Positions 1-9,033 of a DNA stretch of 44,383 bases are shown here, piece by piece. The translations under genes and the position numbers were made by a program. Each line of letters starts with the position of its first letter. Positions within the stretch are counted from its first letter, which is position 1. Location of the stretch: the NCBI GenBank assembly GCA_947484175.1, contig CANKOI010000027.1, forward strand, positions 1 to 44,383. Direction: 5' to 3'. The notes under the pieces are model-generated. The model was not told where the DNA came from, made no database searches, and saw only the letters and a program-made list of their open reading frames with translations. The stretch comes from Deltaproteobacteria bacterium (GTDB taxonomy: Bacteria; Myxococcota_A; UBA796; SXON01).

Positions 1-1282
1 ACATGCGCTCTTCGGCATCCCAACGGATCGTGCCGCCGCAGCGGGCATAGACCTCGAGAGCTTCGTCGGGGTCTTCCCACGTGGCGCAATAAAAGTCCTC
101 GCCCGCCACCAGGTCGGAGATGCCCTGGATTACCTCACAGCCATCGTGGCGCGCGCGGGTGCCGAGTCCTCGCCGCGGGAGAACCCACCAGACACAACCG
201 GGACACTCGCCCATCAGCCGCAGCGCCGCCTTCTCGTGCCGAATGCGCATGGTCTCTACCCGCATGCGCCGCTTGGCGTCTTCGAGGCCCACGGCGAGCA
301 GGACCGCCAGGCCCACCGGGAGCAGGTACATCAGGCGACGTTGTCGGGCCACTAGCGGTGCGAGGGCCGCGCCCAGCACGGCCGACACCGCCACGGGGAT
401 CACGACCATCCGTGAGGTAGACACCTCCAAGGCCGCCAACCAGACCAACGTGACGGCCACCTGAGAGACCGCGATGGCGGCGATGAGGCGGGTGAGCGGC
501 GAGCGGCGGTCGAGCCAGCTGTAGAGAGCCGCAGCGAGGATCCACACGAGGCCCCCGCTGTTGGCCAGGCGGAACACGAGCATGTCGAGGTCGCGGAACC
601 AGTCGGCGAAGGTGAACCGCTCGCCGAGGCCCTCCCAATCCGCGAAATTCACCGGACTGCTGTGGTAGCCCTCCGGGCCGAAGCTGCGAATCCCCACCCA
701 GAGCGCCATCCCCCACAGGGCCAAAAGCGCGGCCGGCCGCCGCCGCCACACCAAGTACATGAGCACGATCGGCCAGCCCTCGTACCGTACCAGCCCGAGG
801 AGTCCGATCACCAGATCGGCGAGCACCGGACGGCGTGCCAGCGCGAGACCGAGGCCGCCGAACAGCACCAACAAGAAGGTGGACTCCTGGTAGAACACCG
901 TGCCCCAGCTGCACCATGGGCCGAACGCCGCCGCCACCACGAAGGCCCACCCCGCCCAGACACTCTCCGCTGCCCCGACCCGCTCGGCCGCCAGCGACTG
1001 CGCGAGCCACGCACCCGCACCCGCCGCGAGCGCGGCAACCCCCGCCATCACCAGCCTCCCGGCGTAGATGTCGCCGTGGAGCTGCGCGGTGATCCAGATG
1101 ATGACCTGCGTGGCGGGGAGCCAGTCCTGAACGAGGATGTGGTCGCGCGCCGCCCAGCGCTGGTAGCCATCGTAGGAGTAGGCCACCGGCGCGAACTCGA
1201 CGAGCACCACCCGCCACACGAACGCCACGACCGTTGCCGTCGCCGCGGGCAACCACCAGGTCGGGGCACCCCCCGCCCTCAC
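1..1282 (-). CDS. Polytopic membrane protein, GT-C-like glycosyltransferase (C-terminus cut by window edge)
   Basis: The frame stays open from a GTG at 1282 to the window edge, giving about 427 residues without a stop. The GTG overlaps the stop of the biotin carboxylase gene (GTGA), so the two are probably co-translated. An N-terminal membrane segment is followed by an extracytoplasmic loop with SYDGYQRWAARDH and then a run of about ten hydrophobic segments. That layout, with acidic residues in the first loop, is typical of GT-C glycosyltransferases using polyprenyl-phosphate sugars. After the membrane part comes a soluble tail with several Cys (CPGCVWW, then DGCEV, FYCATW). No substrate can be inferred. 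Reading it as GT-C is family-level pattern recognition; a generic membrane protein is possible. Confidence 0.72.
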   Translation of the reverse strand, partial: MRAGGAPTWWLPAATATVVAFVWRVVLVEFAPVAYSYDGYQRWAARDHILVQDWLPATQVIIWITAQLHGDIYAGRLVMAGVAALAAGAGAWLAQSLAAERVGAAESVWAGWAFVVAAAFGPWCSWGTVFYQESTFLLVLFGGLGLALARRPVLADLVIGLLGLVRYEGWPIVLMYLVWRRRPAALLALWGMALWVGIRSFGPEGYHSSPVNFADWEGLGERFTFADWFRDLDMLVFRLANSGGLVWILAAALYSWLDRRSPLTRLIAAIAVSQVAVTLVWLAALEVSTSRMVVIPVAVSAVLGAALAPLVARQRRLMYLLPVGLAVLLAVGLEDAKRRMRVETMRIRHEKAALRLMGECPGCVWWVLPRRGLGTRARHDGCEVIQGISDLVAGEDFYCATWEDPDEALEVYARCGGTIRWDAEERM

Positions 1283-2592
1283 CCGAGCAGGCCGGCGAGC
1301 AGCGTGGTGTCGTAGTTTCCGGAGCGGAACCCCTCGCTGCGGAGCACCCGTTCCTGGATCGCCTTCGAGGTGGGCACGCCCTCCACGACGAGCTCGGCCA
1401 AGGCGGCCTGCATCCGGGAAATGGCGGTGGCGCGATCGGGGCCGTGAGCGATCACCTTGGCCACCATCGAGTCGTACTGCGGGGGAATCCGGTCGCCTTC
1501 GCGCAGCCACGTGTCCACCCGGATGCCTTCGCCCGTAGGGAGCCGCAACCTGTGTACCACACCCGGGACGGGGCGGAAGTCGTCGTCCTCTGCGTTGATC
1601 CGGCACTCGATCGCGTGACCCTCCGACCGCCACTGGGGCCGGACGACCTCGTTCGCGGCGCCGCGGAGCATCAACTCCACGAGGTCGAGACCCGTGACCA
1701 TCTCGGTGACGGGGTGCTCCACCTGGAGGCGGGTGTTCATCTCCATGAAGTAGAGGTTGCCCTGCTCATCGCGGAGCATCTCCACCGTGCCCGCGCCGTA
1801 GTACCCAGCGCGGCGGCAGGCTTCCACCACGCGCTCTCCCATCACGGCCCGGTCCGTAGACGTGAGCACCGGCGAAGGGCTCTCCTCCAGCAACTTCTGG
1901 TGGCGGCGCTGAACGCTGCACTCCCGCTCGCCCAAGTGAACGACGTTCCCGTGGCGGTCGCCCAGAACCTGGAACTCGATGTGGCGGCCCTTCTCGATGA
2001 GCTTCTCGAGGTAGAGAGCGCCGTCGCCGAACGCGCTCGCCGCCTCGGCGGTGGCCTCGCCAAACGCCGCGGCCATCTCGGCAGGGGCGGCCACTCGCCG
2101 CATCCCCCGGCCGCCACCGCCGGACCGGGCCTTCAAAAGTACCGGGTAGCCCACCTCGTCGGCCACCCGAAGCGCCGCCTCGGGGTTCTCCACGGGGCCG
2201 TCCGACCCGGGAATGAGCGGCAGCCCGAGGGCCTTCATGGTGGCCTTGGCGACCGCCTTGTCGCCCATGCGCCGGATGGCGTCGGGCGAGGGGCCGACGA
2301 AACGCACCCGCTCCTGCTCCAGCCGAGCGGCGAACAAGGCGTTCTCGGAGAGAAAGCCCCAACCGGGGTGGAGTGCGCTGCACCGAGTGCTTCGCGCGGC
2401 CGCGATGATGGCGTCGGCATCGAGGTACGCACGCGGACCGCCGATCCGCGCCACCTCCACATGGGCAAGCCAGGCGGCGCCGACATCCGGGTCGGTCACG
2501 GCGACTACCGGCGTGATGCCCATGCGGCGACACGTGCGCGACACGCGCTCCGCAACCTCGCCGCGGTTGGCGATGAAAACACGGCGAAACAC
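1279..2592 (-). CDS. accC: Acetyl-CoA carboxylase biotin carboxylase subunit (AccC-like)
   Basis: This is the ATP-dependent biotin carboxylase that makes carboxybiotin for acetyl-CoA or a related acyl-CoA carboxylase in the cytoplasm. The start is set at the GTG one base past the YqeY stop, because the protein then begins VFRRVFIANRGEVAERV, matching the family N-terminus; a longer frame upstream adds nothing family-like. It is about 437 residues. Visible are the Gly-rich ATP-grasp loop (SGGGGRGMR), the MEMNTRLQVEHPVTE catalytic stretch and the C-terminal biotin carboxylase domain (HAIECRINAEDDDFRPVPG). No biotin carrier (accB) or carboxyltransferase gene is in view, so partners must be encoded elsewhere. 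It could serve propionyl-CoA or another acyl-CoA carboxylase instead. Confidence 0.92.
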   Translation of the reverse strand: MFRRVFIANRGEVAERVSRTCRRMGITPVVAVTDPDVGAAWLAHVEVARIGGPRAYLDADAIIAAARSTRCSALHPGWGFLSENALFAARLEQERVRFVGPSPDAIRRMGDKAVAKATMKALGLPLIPGSDGPVENPEAALRVADEVGYPVLLKARSGGGGRGMRRVAAPAEMAAAFGEATAEAASAFGDGALYLEKLIEKGRHIEFQVLGDRHGNVVHLGERECSVQRRHQKLLEESPSPVLTSTDRAVMGERVVEACRRAGYYGAGTVEMLRDEQGNLYFMEMNTRLQVEHPVTEMVTGLDLVELMLRGAANEVVRPQWRSEGHAIECRINAEDDDFRPVPGVVHRLRLPTGEGIRVDTWLREGDRIPPQYDSMVAKVIAHGPDRATAISRMQAALAELVVEGVPTSKAIQERVLRSEGFRSGNYDTTLLAGLLG

Positions 2593-2593
2593 C

Positions 2594-3043
2594 TTACCCG
2601 CCGAGCTCGCTCGTGAGCAGCCGGCGGGCCAGACCGCCATCGACGTCGGCCTTGTGGGCTTTCATCAAGGCGCCCATGGCCTTTCCCATCTCGCGGGCGT
2701 TCTGAGCGCCCGACTCGGTGATGGCCTCCCGAACCCACACGAGCGTGGTGGCTTCGTCGGCGAGCTGGGGCAGCAGCGCGTCGATGATGACCATCTCGGC
2801 CCGCTCTACATCGGCGAGGTCGGCGCGACCGGCCTGCTCGTAGGACTGCACCGAGTCTTCGCGTTGCTTCCGCAGCCTGCGAAGGGTCTCCACACAGCGT
2901 TCGTCGGTCACCTCCCCCTTGCCATCCTTGGCCAGCTCGATGAAGGCCGCACGAATCATGCGGAGCGCACCCGTGCGCGGCGCATCCTTGGCGAGCATCG
3001 AAGTCTTGAGTTGGCTGGAGACGGTATCGACGAGCGTGGCCAC
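2594..3043 (-). CDS. GatB/YqeY domain protein
   Basis: This 149-residue protein belongs to the YqeY family, related to the tail domain of the GatB amidotransferase subunit; its cellular role is not firmly known. Family features are the N-terminal LKTSMLAKDAPRTGALRMI stretch, the middle REDSVQSYEQAGRADLA segment and the C-terminal GKAMGALMKAHKADVDGG segment. The start is the GTG at 3043, because a GGAGG lies 5 bases upstream and the resulting length fits the family (about 148-150). A longer frame to 3100 would run into the upstream DUF3999-like gene. It sits 28 bp after that gene and 1 bp before biotin carboxylase, so it is probably co-transcribed with both. Confidence 0.9.
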   Translation of the reverse strand: MATLVDTVSSQLKTSMLAKDAPRTGALRMIRAAFIELAKDGKGEVTDERCVETLRRLRKQREDSVQSYEQAGRADLADVERAEMVIIDALLPQLADEATTLVWVREAITESGAQNAREMGKAMGALMKAHKADVDGGLARRLLTSELGG

Positions 3044-3048
3044 GGGCA

Positions 3049-3053
3049 CCTCC
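3049..3053 (-). promoter_or_regulatory. Shine-Dalgarno GGAGG that fixes the YqeY start
   Basis: On the minus strand GGAGG is followed by TGCCC and then GTG. This is a classical spacing of 5 bases and argues for the GTG at 3043 over upstream in-frame starts. Confidence 0.7.
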
Positions 3054-3071
3054 GGGGGCTCCCCACGGCTA

Positions 3072-4901
3072 TCACGAAACGGGGGCCGCCGGCTTTCCAA
3101 GCAGGAGACGCGCCAACATCAGGAGCAGGCCCGCCGCGAGGGAGCCCACCACGAAGAGCACGACGGTGCGCTGCCCAGCAGGGAGCACGGCGCCCGCGAT
3201 CGATACGGCGGGGCCCAACGAGGCGACGGCCAGACGGCGCTGCGTGAGGCCCTCCGAGAGCAGGTTCAGGTCGTACGACGGCCTCTGCTCCCTCGGCGAT
3301 CCGTACACCACCCGGCTGCCCTCCGGCACGTTCGCTCGCAGCTCCCACTCGGGGAACGTGAGGGACACGTCGGCAATCTCCAGCGGCGCGTTGTCGCCGT
3401 TGTCGATCCGAACGAGCAGCTCGGCGCCCACGACCTGGTTCAGCGCGATCGCCAACTCCACGCCCTGATCCGTGCCGGCCCAGGTCACCGATCGTAGCGG
3501 CTCGGTCATCGTTCCCCGATCCCGGAGGATGGTCACGGTCCGCGAAAAGACCTCGCGGGAGGTGCGGAGCCGCACCGTCCCGACTGCGGCATCATCCACG
3601 CCCACCGGCACGCGGATCAGCGAGTCGCGGCCTTGCTCCTCGCGGGTGAAGGTCACGTTCGGCCAGAGGGCCTCGCGCCCGGTGTTCCGCAGCACAAACG
3701 GGACTTGCTGGTCCAGAGCGTCAACGATGCGCACATCGGCGAGGTCGGAGCGGGAATGCGCAAGCACGTCGCGGTCGAGCGGAATGCGCACCCAGCCGCT
3801 CCCCTCCACCGGCCGCGACCACCGCCACTTCACGAGCGGGAGCACCGACCCCGGCGCATCGACCCCCTCCCGCGTTTCGCGGGGCACAAAGGCCGGGTTG
3901 TCCACCAGCGAAAGGCCGTTCACCGTGGTCGTGGCCATCCCCACGAGGTCGCCGCCGCCGAACGCGAGGTCGGTGGAGCTGCCCACGCTCTGCCCGCCGA
4001 TGTAGAGCACGAACGGGCCGGGGCCGGGGTCGCGCAGGACGAGCTCCGCGCCGACGGAGCACACCTCCACGGCCGTGAGCGGGAGGATGCGGCCGGCGTC
4101 GGCTTTCACGTCGAGGATCAGCACGTCGCCGGCGAAGTCGACGTCGACGAGGCGGGTGCTGTCGTAGCTGGCACCACCCACGCGGAGGCGGGAAATCCGG
4201 CCGACCGCCGCGCTCGCCGCCCATTCACCCCCCTCCGCCGGGGGGCTCAGGGCCACCTCTCGGGAGAAGAGGTCGGCGTCGGTGGAGATCGTCACGCTGC
4301 GCACGCGCCGGGGCCCGCCCAGATCGAGGCTGTACCGAGCGAAGCCCAGCTCGGTGAGCGCCGGGGAGCCCGGCGCGAGGCTCACACAGTCGGGCGCCAC
4401 GAACGCGTCGGGAAGGGACTTCCCCACGGCGGACTGCAGGTGGCTGCCGCCGCGAACGATCCACGGCCCCCGCCCGGCGGGCACCGGAACGGAGTCGAAG
4501 CGCGCCTCCTGGCCGTCGATCGTGCCCACGGGAAACACGTACGCTCCCACGCCCTCCACGGTGAGTTCGCCGGGGTGCCACCCGCCGATCATGTCGGGAA
4601 ATTCGAGCTCCCGCACCTCCCGCACGCTGGGCCCCACGCGCCACACATGCGTGTCGATCTGCAGGATGTCCAGGTCCTCCGCATTCCACGGCAGCGACGC
4701 GGTCGTGAGCACGGCGAAGGGTACGGCCACGCCGGCCGCATCGTGAAGGAGGAGCTGCGCGCCGAGCCGATCCGGCGTTGCTCCGGTGGCGTCGGCCGGA
4801 AGTCGAACGCGGGCGACTCCCGCTGCGGGCGCCTCGAACGAAACGAGCCCCGGTGCGTCGGCGGGAGCCGCTGCGAGGGCGATGGAAACGAGGAGAGTCA
4901 T
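3072..4901 (-). CDS. DUF3999-like exported membrane-anchored protein
   Basis: A 609-residue protein with an N-terminal signal peptide (MTLLVSIALAAAPADA) and one C-terminal membrane helix (VVLFVVGSLAAGLLLMLARLL). The large region between is rich in beta-strand and carries no catalytic motif that I recognise. It overlaps the DUF2339 gene by 4 bp (ATGA). DUF3999 proteins are commonly found beside DUF2339 genes, and this neighbourhood is the main reason for the family call, together with the signal-beta-rich domain-TM layout. The pair probably acts together at the inner membrane facing the periplasm. The biochemical function is unknown. Assignment to the exact Pfam family needs a profile search. 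Confidence 0.72.
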   Translation of the reverse strand: MTLLVSIALAAAPADAPGLVSFEAPAAGVARVRLPADATGATPDRLGAQLLLHDAAGVAVPFAVLTTASLPWNAEDLDILQIDTHVWRVGPSVREVRELEFPDMIGGWHPGELTVEGVGAYVFPVGTIDGQEARFDSVPVPAGRGPWIVRGGSHLQSAVGKSLPDAFVAPDCVSLAPGSPALTELGFARYSLDLGGPRRVRSVTISTDADLFSREVALSPPAEGGEWAASAAVGRISRLRVGGASYDSTRLVDVDFAGDVLILDVKADAGRILPLTAVEVCSVGAELVLRDPGPGPFVLYIGGQSVGSSTDLAFGGGDLVGMATTTVNGLSLVDNPAFVPRETREGVDAPGSVLPLVKWRWSRPVEGSGWVRIPLDRDVLAHSRSDLADVRIVDALDQQVPFVLRNTGREALWPNVTFTREEQGRDSLIRVPVGVDDAAVGTVRLRTSREVFSRTVTILRDRGTMTEPLRSVTWAGTDQGVELAIALNQVVGAELLVRIDNGDNAPLEIADVSLTFPEWELRANVPEGSRVVYGSPREQRPSYDLNLLSEGLTQRRLAVASLGPAVSIAGAVLPAGQRTVVLFVVGSLAAGLLLMLARLLLGKPAAPVS

Positions 4902-7414
4902 GCCTTCGGCTCCGTTGAGGATTTTTCAGCCGCGTCGTCGCTGCGGGCCAGCCACGCAAAGGCCACAGCAGCGGCCAACAGCGTGATGGCCAGCCCGCCG
5001 AACGCTCCCACCCGTGCAAAGCCCGCGAGGCTCCACATGTCCACCACGAACACCTTGCCCGCCGCCGCCACCGCGAAGGCGAGCCCCCCGATGCGCACGG
5101 CCCGGCTGCGACGCCGAATGCCGACGAGGATGAGCAGGAGCCCGTAGAGTCCCCAGGAGATCGACCGCACCATCTCCTGACCCAGCTCTTCGCTGCGGAA
5201 GGAGAGTTGGTCGTCGAGGGCGAAGGCGTGGGCGACTTCGAGGTTCACGAGCGCGAAGCCCGTGAGCACCGCTGCGGTGCGCAGGCCCACTTTGAGCCAA
5301 CCCACTTCGAACCACCGGGCGGCCACCAGCAGACAAACCGTGGGGATGCCCCAGGTATAAAGCGTCCAGTTGAAGAGGATGAGCCCGCCGGCACGGCCGT
5401 AGTCCAGCGCGTAGGGGTTGACGAGGAGGCGCGCCGCCACGGCGAGCGCGAGCACGGTGGCGAACACCACGAACAGCGGGTGCTTCAGCTTGCGGTGCGC
5501 CCACGCGAGCAGCGCCACAAGGAGGGCCCACCCCACGGTGAGCCAGGCGCGGTCGAGCTGGAGCGGCACCGCGATGGCCACCCCGGCCAGGGTGACGGCG
5601 ACGAGCAGGGCCACTTCACGCTCCACCCGCGCTGTCTCGGACGTGCGCGCGAGGACGAGCGCCCCCACCAGCGCGTTCGCGCCGAGGAGAACGGGCAATA
5701 CCCCATCGACCTCGCGGCCCATCGCCTCGCGCCACAGCAGAAAGAGCGGGAACGCCAGCGTGAACGGGGCCAGCGCGCTGGAGGCGGCCCCCGCGAGGTC
5801 GTTGCGGCGGGGAACCAGCAGCGGCAGGACGGCGCAGGCGAAATAGGCGACCACGACGGAGAGGGCCAACGGACCCGCCTCGCCGTCGTCGATGCGCGCC
5901 AGCAGCCCGCCAAAGATCGGCACCACCCCGACGATGGCGAGCGCCACCAGAGGAAGTCGACTCCCCTCACGCCAGGCGCCAAGAAGCGCACCGGCGGTGA
6001 GTCCGACGCTCAGCGGCGCCAGCCACGCCGCGGGTACCGGCTCCATCAGCGCCGCGAGGCCGGTGGAACCGGCCACCGCGAGGTACAGCAAGCCCCCTCC
6101 CCGCCCGCCCCCGCTCAGCCAACCGACCGAGGCGACCGCGACCGACACGGCGGTCACGACCTCCCAGCGAGGCTCGCCGGCCAGCACCCAGCTCAGCACG
6201 AAGGCGAACATCCCCACCCCGACGGCTCCTGCGCCGACGATGCGAGCGGGCGCCCAGGCCCGAAGGAGGAAGGGTACGAGCGCCGCACCCAGAACCATCC
6301 ACGCCGCCGCGATCCAGGCGGTGTTGCCGAGGTCCCAGGCCAGAACGGTCGAAGAGACGGGGTCGTAGCGCAGCGGATCCGTGGGCGTTGCGAAGGCCAG
6401 CGTTGCGGCAAGCCACAGCGCCAGCGCGGTGGCCACCGCGGCGAGCGACTGCGCCTTCTCCTTCCACGTTTCGCCCCCCCTAGCCGATGCGAGGTACATG
6501 CCGGCCAGCACCAGCGCGGCCGTGAAGCCCACCGCCACCTGATCCGGCGCCCGGAAGCTGAACGTCCACCCGAGGTAGAGAACGACGGTGGCCAGCCCGG
6601 AGGCTGCCACGAACTCCGGCCAGTTCCGGCGACGAGCCACCACGAGCAGCCCGGCGTCCAGCAGGGCGATGTACGCGAAGAAGGCCACGGCGCGGTTCTC
6701 GCCGGTGCTCAGGAGCAGCGGCGTGGCGTAGCCGCCCAGCATCGCGAGCAGGGCCACGAAGCGGCTGTCGCGCCGCTCCGCGAGCAACATCGCGACCGTG
6801 CTGACGCCCGCCATGCTCACGAAGGTGACGGTCTGCCCCACCAACCCCCATCGCGAGTGCGCAGCGAACAGCGCCGCGTAGAGAATGGCCGCGCCGGCGC
6901 CCGACAAGGCCGCCGCCGGCGTGGGGTAATTGCGCCATCGCAGAAGCTCGCCCACGAGCCAGGCCATGAGCCCCACGAAAACGGCCCCCGCGAAGCGAGC
7001 GACAGGCCCGAACCAGCCCGCCGCGATGGCCTCGCGCAGGCCGAAGAGCACGGCGATCACGAGCAAGAGCCCGCCGAGACCCGCGAACGCCCACACGGCG
7101 CCGCGTTCGATGAAGCGGCCGAGGTCGAAAGGAGGCGCGGGCGGGGAAGCGGGGGCGGGGCGGGGCGGGGGGGCGGCGGGAGCCGCGGCGGCGGCGGCGG
7201 CGGGAGGCGGAGCCGCGGCAGCGGCGGCGGCGGCGGGAGGCGGAGCCGCGGAGCCGCTCAGCACCTGACCCTGCAGCTCCGCCAGCCCCCGCTGCACCCG
7301 CTCGAGCGCACTGCGTGTCCGCATCGCGGACACCAACGCCGCGATGGCGAGGCCGATCGTAGGCAGACATACGAACAGGCCGCCGCACGCCAAACCGGAC
7401 ACAAACTCGTCCAT
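4898..7414 (-). CDS. DUF2339 polytopic membrane protein
   Basis: About 838 residues. An N-terminal helix (FVCLPTIGLAIAALV) is followed by a short coiled-coil-like segment (RSALERVQRGLAELQGQV) and a long Ala/Pro linker. More than 20 hydrophobic segments then fill the protein to the C-terminus. This matches the DUF2339 layout: an N-terminal anchor, a low-complexity linker and a very hydrophobic body. The ATG at 7414 is preferred to a GTG at 7435 because it begins MDEFVSGLACGG and sits a suitable distance from a TATAGA element. The linker is encoded by a recent-looking 31-bp duplication. It is the first gene of the leftward operon. Function is unknown; a transport or envelope role is often suggested for the family. 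Confidence 0.8.
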   Translation of the reverse strand: MDEFVSGLACGGLFVCLPTIGLAIAALVSAMRTRSALERVQRGLAELQGQVLSGSAAPPPAAAAAAAAPPPAAAAAAAPAAPPPRPAPASPPAPPFDLGRFIERGAVWAFAGLGGLLLVIAVLFGLREAIAAGWFGPVARFAGAVFVGLMAWLVGELLRWRNYPTPAAALSGAGAAILYAALFAAHSRWGLVGQTVTFVSMAGVSTVAMLLAERRDSRFVALLAMLGGYATPLLLSTGENRAVAFFAYIALLDAGLLVVARRRNWPEFVAASGLATVVLYLGWTFSFRAPDQVAVGFTAALVLAGMYLASARGGETWKEKAQSLAAVATALALWLAATLAFATPTDPLRYDPVSSTVLAWDLGNTAWIAAAWMVLGAALVPFLLRAWAPARIVGAGAVGVGMFAFVLSWVLAGEPRWEVVTAVSVAVASVGWLSGGGRGGGLLYLAVAGSTGLAALMEPVPAAWLAPLSVGLTAGALLGAWREGSRLPLVALAIVGVVPIFGGLLARIDDGEAGPLALSVVVAYFACAVLPLLVPRRNDLAGAASSALAPFTLAFPLFLLWREAMGREVDGVLPVLLGANALVGALVLARTSETARVEREVALLVAVTLAGVAIAVPLQLDRAWLTVGWALLVALLAWAHRKLKHPLFVVFATVLALAVAARLLVNPYALDYGRAGGLILFNWTLYTWGIPTVCLLVAARWFEVGWLKVGLRTAAVLTGFALVNLEVAHAFALDDQLSFRSEELGQEMVRSISWGLYGLLLILVGIRRRSRAVRIGGLAFAVAAAGKVFVVDMWSLAGFARVGAFGGLAITLLAAAVAFAWLARSDDAAEKSSTEPKA
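7188..7251. repeat. Two exact 31-bp direct repeats in the DUF2339 Ala/Pro linker
   Basis: 7188-7218 and 7221-7251 are identical over 31 bp with a 33-bp period, so each copy adds 11 in-frame residues of Ala/Pro linker. The runs of GCG around them suggest slippage. The linker length probably varies between strains. Confidence 0.75.
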
Positions 7415-7421
7415 CCCGCGC

Positions 7422-7427
7422 TCTATA
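7422..7427 (-). promoter_or_regulatory. Possible -10 element (TATAGA) of the DUF2339 operon
   Basis: TATAGA on the minus strand ends 7 bases before the ATG at 7414, and no convincing Shine-Dalgarno lies between. If used, the transcript would start at or next to the ATG and be leaderless. No good -35 was found. Confidence 0.35.
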
Positions 7428-7502
7428 CTCCACACCCACCGCAGGGGGGTGGTCAGATTCTGTCCCCCGCGTCACACTCCGAACACGAAGCAAGGAGTGA
7501 GC

Positions 7503-8225
7503 ATGGCCAAGGCAGGAGCGTTCGTTTGGTTCGAGTTTCTCAACCTCAACAACGAAGCCGCCTTGGCCTTTTACCCAGCGGTACTCGGTTGGTCGGTACA
7601 CGAATGGGGTGGCGACTTCGTGTACGCCGGAGCCAGCGTGTCCGAGGGGTGGATGGCCTACGTGGGGTGCGCCGACGCCGACGCCACCGCGCAACGGGTC
7701 AAAGAGCACGGCGGCACCGTGCTCGCCGGCCCGATCGACATCCCGGGAGCCGGGCGCATGTACGCCGTGGCCGACCCCCAGGGCGCGGTCTTCTCGCTGC
7801 ACCAGAGCGCCACCCCCGAGGCGGAAGGGGGCGCTCCCCCCGCGCCGAGCGCGATCAGCTGGGTGGAGTTGGTCACCGACGATCACGAAGCAAGCTGGCC
7901 CTTCTACGAGTCCTGCTTCGGCTGGACCACCCAGCAGGTGTTGGACCTGGGCCCCATGGGCACCTACCGCAGCTTCGGCCTCGGCCGCACGCCCAAGGGC
8001 GGCACCATGAACCGCAGCAGGTCAGGCCCGCACGCGCGCCCGCCGCGCTGGCGCCTCTACGGCCGCGTCGTCGACCTCAACCACGCCCTGAGCCGCGCCC
8101 GGGACTTGGGCGCTACGATCGTGAGCGGGCCCAACGCGGTGCTCGGAGGCGACCTCGTGGCGGTGCTGGTTGACCCGCAGGGGCTGGAATTCGCGCTTCA
8201 TCAGGTCGTGCCGGCGGCGGGCTGA
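7503..8225 (+). CDS. Two-domain VOC (glyoxalase/bleomycin-resistance fold) protein
   Basis: A 240-residue protein made of two VOC modules. Module 1 spans about residues 1-110, from FVWFEFLNLNNEAALAFY to PQGAVFSLHQ. Module 2 spans about 118-238, from ISWVELVTDDHEASWPFY to PQGLEFALHQVV. Both carry the family pattern of a W-x-E/D start, an FY helix end and a D-P-Q-G-x-x-F-x-L-H-Q close. VOC proteins bind metal or small hydrophobic ligands; paired-module forms in this size range occur as uncharacterised lyase-like or antigen-like proteins. The start has AAGGAG 6-8 bases upstream. It is transcribed away from the DUF2339 operon and towards fabG. The substrate is unknown. Confidence 0.88.
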   Translation: MAKAGAFVWFEFLNLNNEAALAFYPAVLGWSVHEWGGDFVYAGASVSEGWMAYVGCADADATAQRVKEHGGTVLAGPIDIPGAGRMYAVADPQGAVFSLHQSATPEAEGGAPPAPSAISWVELVTDDHEASWPFYESCFGWTTQQVLDLGPMGTYRSFGLGRTPKGGTMNRSRSGPHARPPRWRLYGRVVDLNHALSRARDLGATIVSGPNAVLGGDLVAVLVDPQGLEFALHQVVPAAG

Positions 8226-8251
8226 CAAGATGCGCTCGTGCACGAACTCGC

Positions 8252-8267
8252 CGCGGCCGGCGCCGCG
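8252..8267. terminator. Short GC hairpin between convergent VOC and fabG genes
   Basis: CGCGGC and GCCGCG flank a four-base loop in the 66-bp convergent gap. The 6-bp all-GC stem could end transcription from either side, but there is no T-run, so it is not a textbook intrinsic terminator. Confidence 0.3.
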
Positions 8268-8291
8268 TCCTGCGCGGCGACCCGCATCGCC

Positions 8292-9017
8292 TCAGGCCAG
8301 CCCGCCATCCACGATGAAGGTCTGCCCCGTGATGTAGCTGGCCCCGCTCCCGAGCAGGAACCGCACCAGCGGCGCCACCTCGTCGGGGCGGCCGAGCCGG
8401 CGAAGGGCGGTCATCTTGGTCACCCCTTCGATGAGCTCGGTGGGGAGCCGCCTGGTCATCTCGGTGTCGATGAAGCCGGGGGCGACCGCGTTCACCCGAA
8501 TGTTGCGACGCCCCACCTCCCGCGCCAAGGAGCGGGTCATCGCGATTACGCCTGCCTTGGCGGCGGCGTAGTTGGCCTGCCCGGCATTCCCCATGATCGC
8601 GGACACGCTCGTGAGGTTCACGATCGCGCCCGCGCGGCGGCTCATCATCCCGATGGCAGCGGCCCGGCACATGCGGAAGGTGCTCGACAGGTTGGTGGCC
8701 AGCACGTCGTCCCAGTCCTCGTCGCTCATGCGGAGCAGGAGGCCATCGCGGGTGATTCCGGCGTTGTTGACGAGCAGGTCGGCACCGCCGGCCGCTTCCG
8801 CCGCGGCCATCACCGCTTCGACGCCGGCGAGGGTGCTCACATCCCCCTGTACGGCGATGGCGTTGCCGATTTCGGCGACCGTCGCTGCCGCGGCCGCTGC
8901 ATCGCTCCGGTAGTTCACCACCACGCGCGCGCCCGCCCGCCCCAACTCGATCGCGATGGCCCGCCCGATTCCGCGGCCGGCCCCCGTCACCACCGCCAGC
9001 TTGCCGTGCAGTTCCAC
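8292..9017 (-). CDS. fabG: 3-oxoacyl-ACP reductase FabG-type SDR
   Basis: A 241-residue classical short-chain dehydrogenase. The NADP-binding TGAGRGIG lies at residues 11-18 and NNAG at 84-87. The catalytic set is Ser137, Tyr150 and Lys154, with spacing that matches E. coli FabG. The C-terminus [11 protein letters not shown] is also FabG-like. It would reduce 3-oxoacyl-ACP in fatty-acid elongation or, as an orphan paralogue, in PHA or secondary lipid synthesis. The FabG-specific [18 protein letters not shown] segment supports this class over a generic SDR. It starts 16 bp after the Ca-repeat lipoprotein gene and is probably co-transcribed with it. No other fab genes are nearby. Confidence 0.92.
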   Translation of the reverse strand: MELHGKLAVVTGAGRGIGRAIAIELGRAGARVVVNYRSDAAAAAATVAEIGNAIAVQGDVSTLAGVEAVMAAAEAAGGADLLVNNAGITRDGLLLRMSDEDWDDVLATNLSSTFRMCRAAAIGMMSRRAGAIVNLTSVSAIMGNAGQANYAAAKAGVIAMTRSLAREVGRRNIRVNAVAPGFIDTEMTRRLPTELIEGVTKMTALRRLGRPDEVAPLVRFLLGSGASYITGQTFIVDGGLA

Positions 9018-9033
9018 GCGCCCCCCGTCGGCC

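Noticed and set aside
135..1256. A 373-aa Arg/Gly-rich frame on the minus strand
   Set aside because: It is out of frame with the hydrophobic GT-C-like frame that runs to the edge, and its composition is that of a GC-rich shadow.
7441..7470. REP-like element (GGTCAGATTCTGTCCCCC) between DUF2339 and VOC
   Set aside because: Only a loose G-run/C-run complementarity is seen; no second copy or RAYT gene lies in the window.
5207..8173. A 988-aa plus-strand frame
   Set aside because: It is antisense to the DUF2339 and DUF3999 genes and frame-shifted against the VOC gene. Its His/Arg/Gln-rich composition has no family signal.
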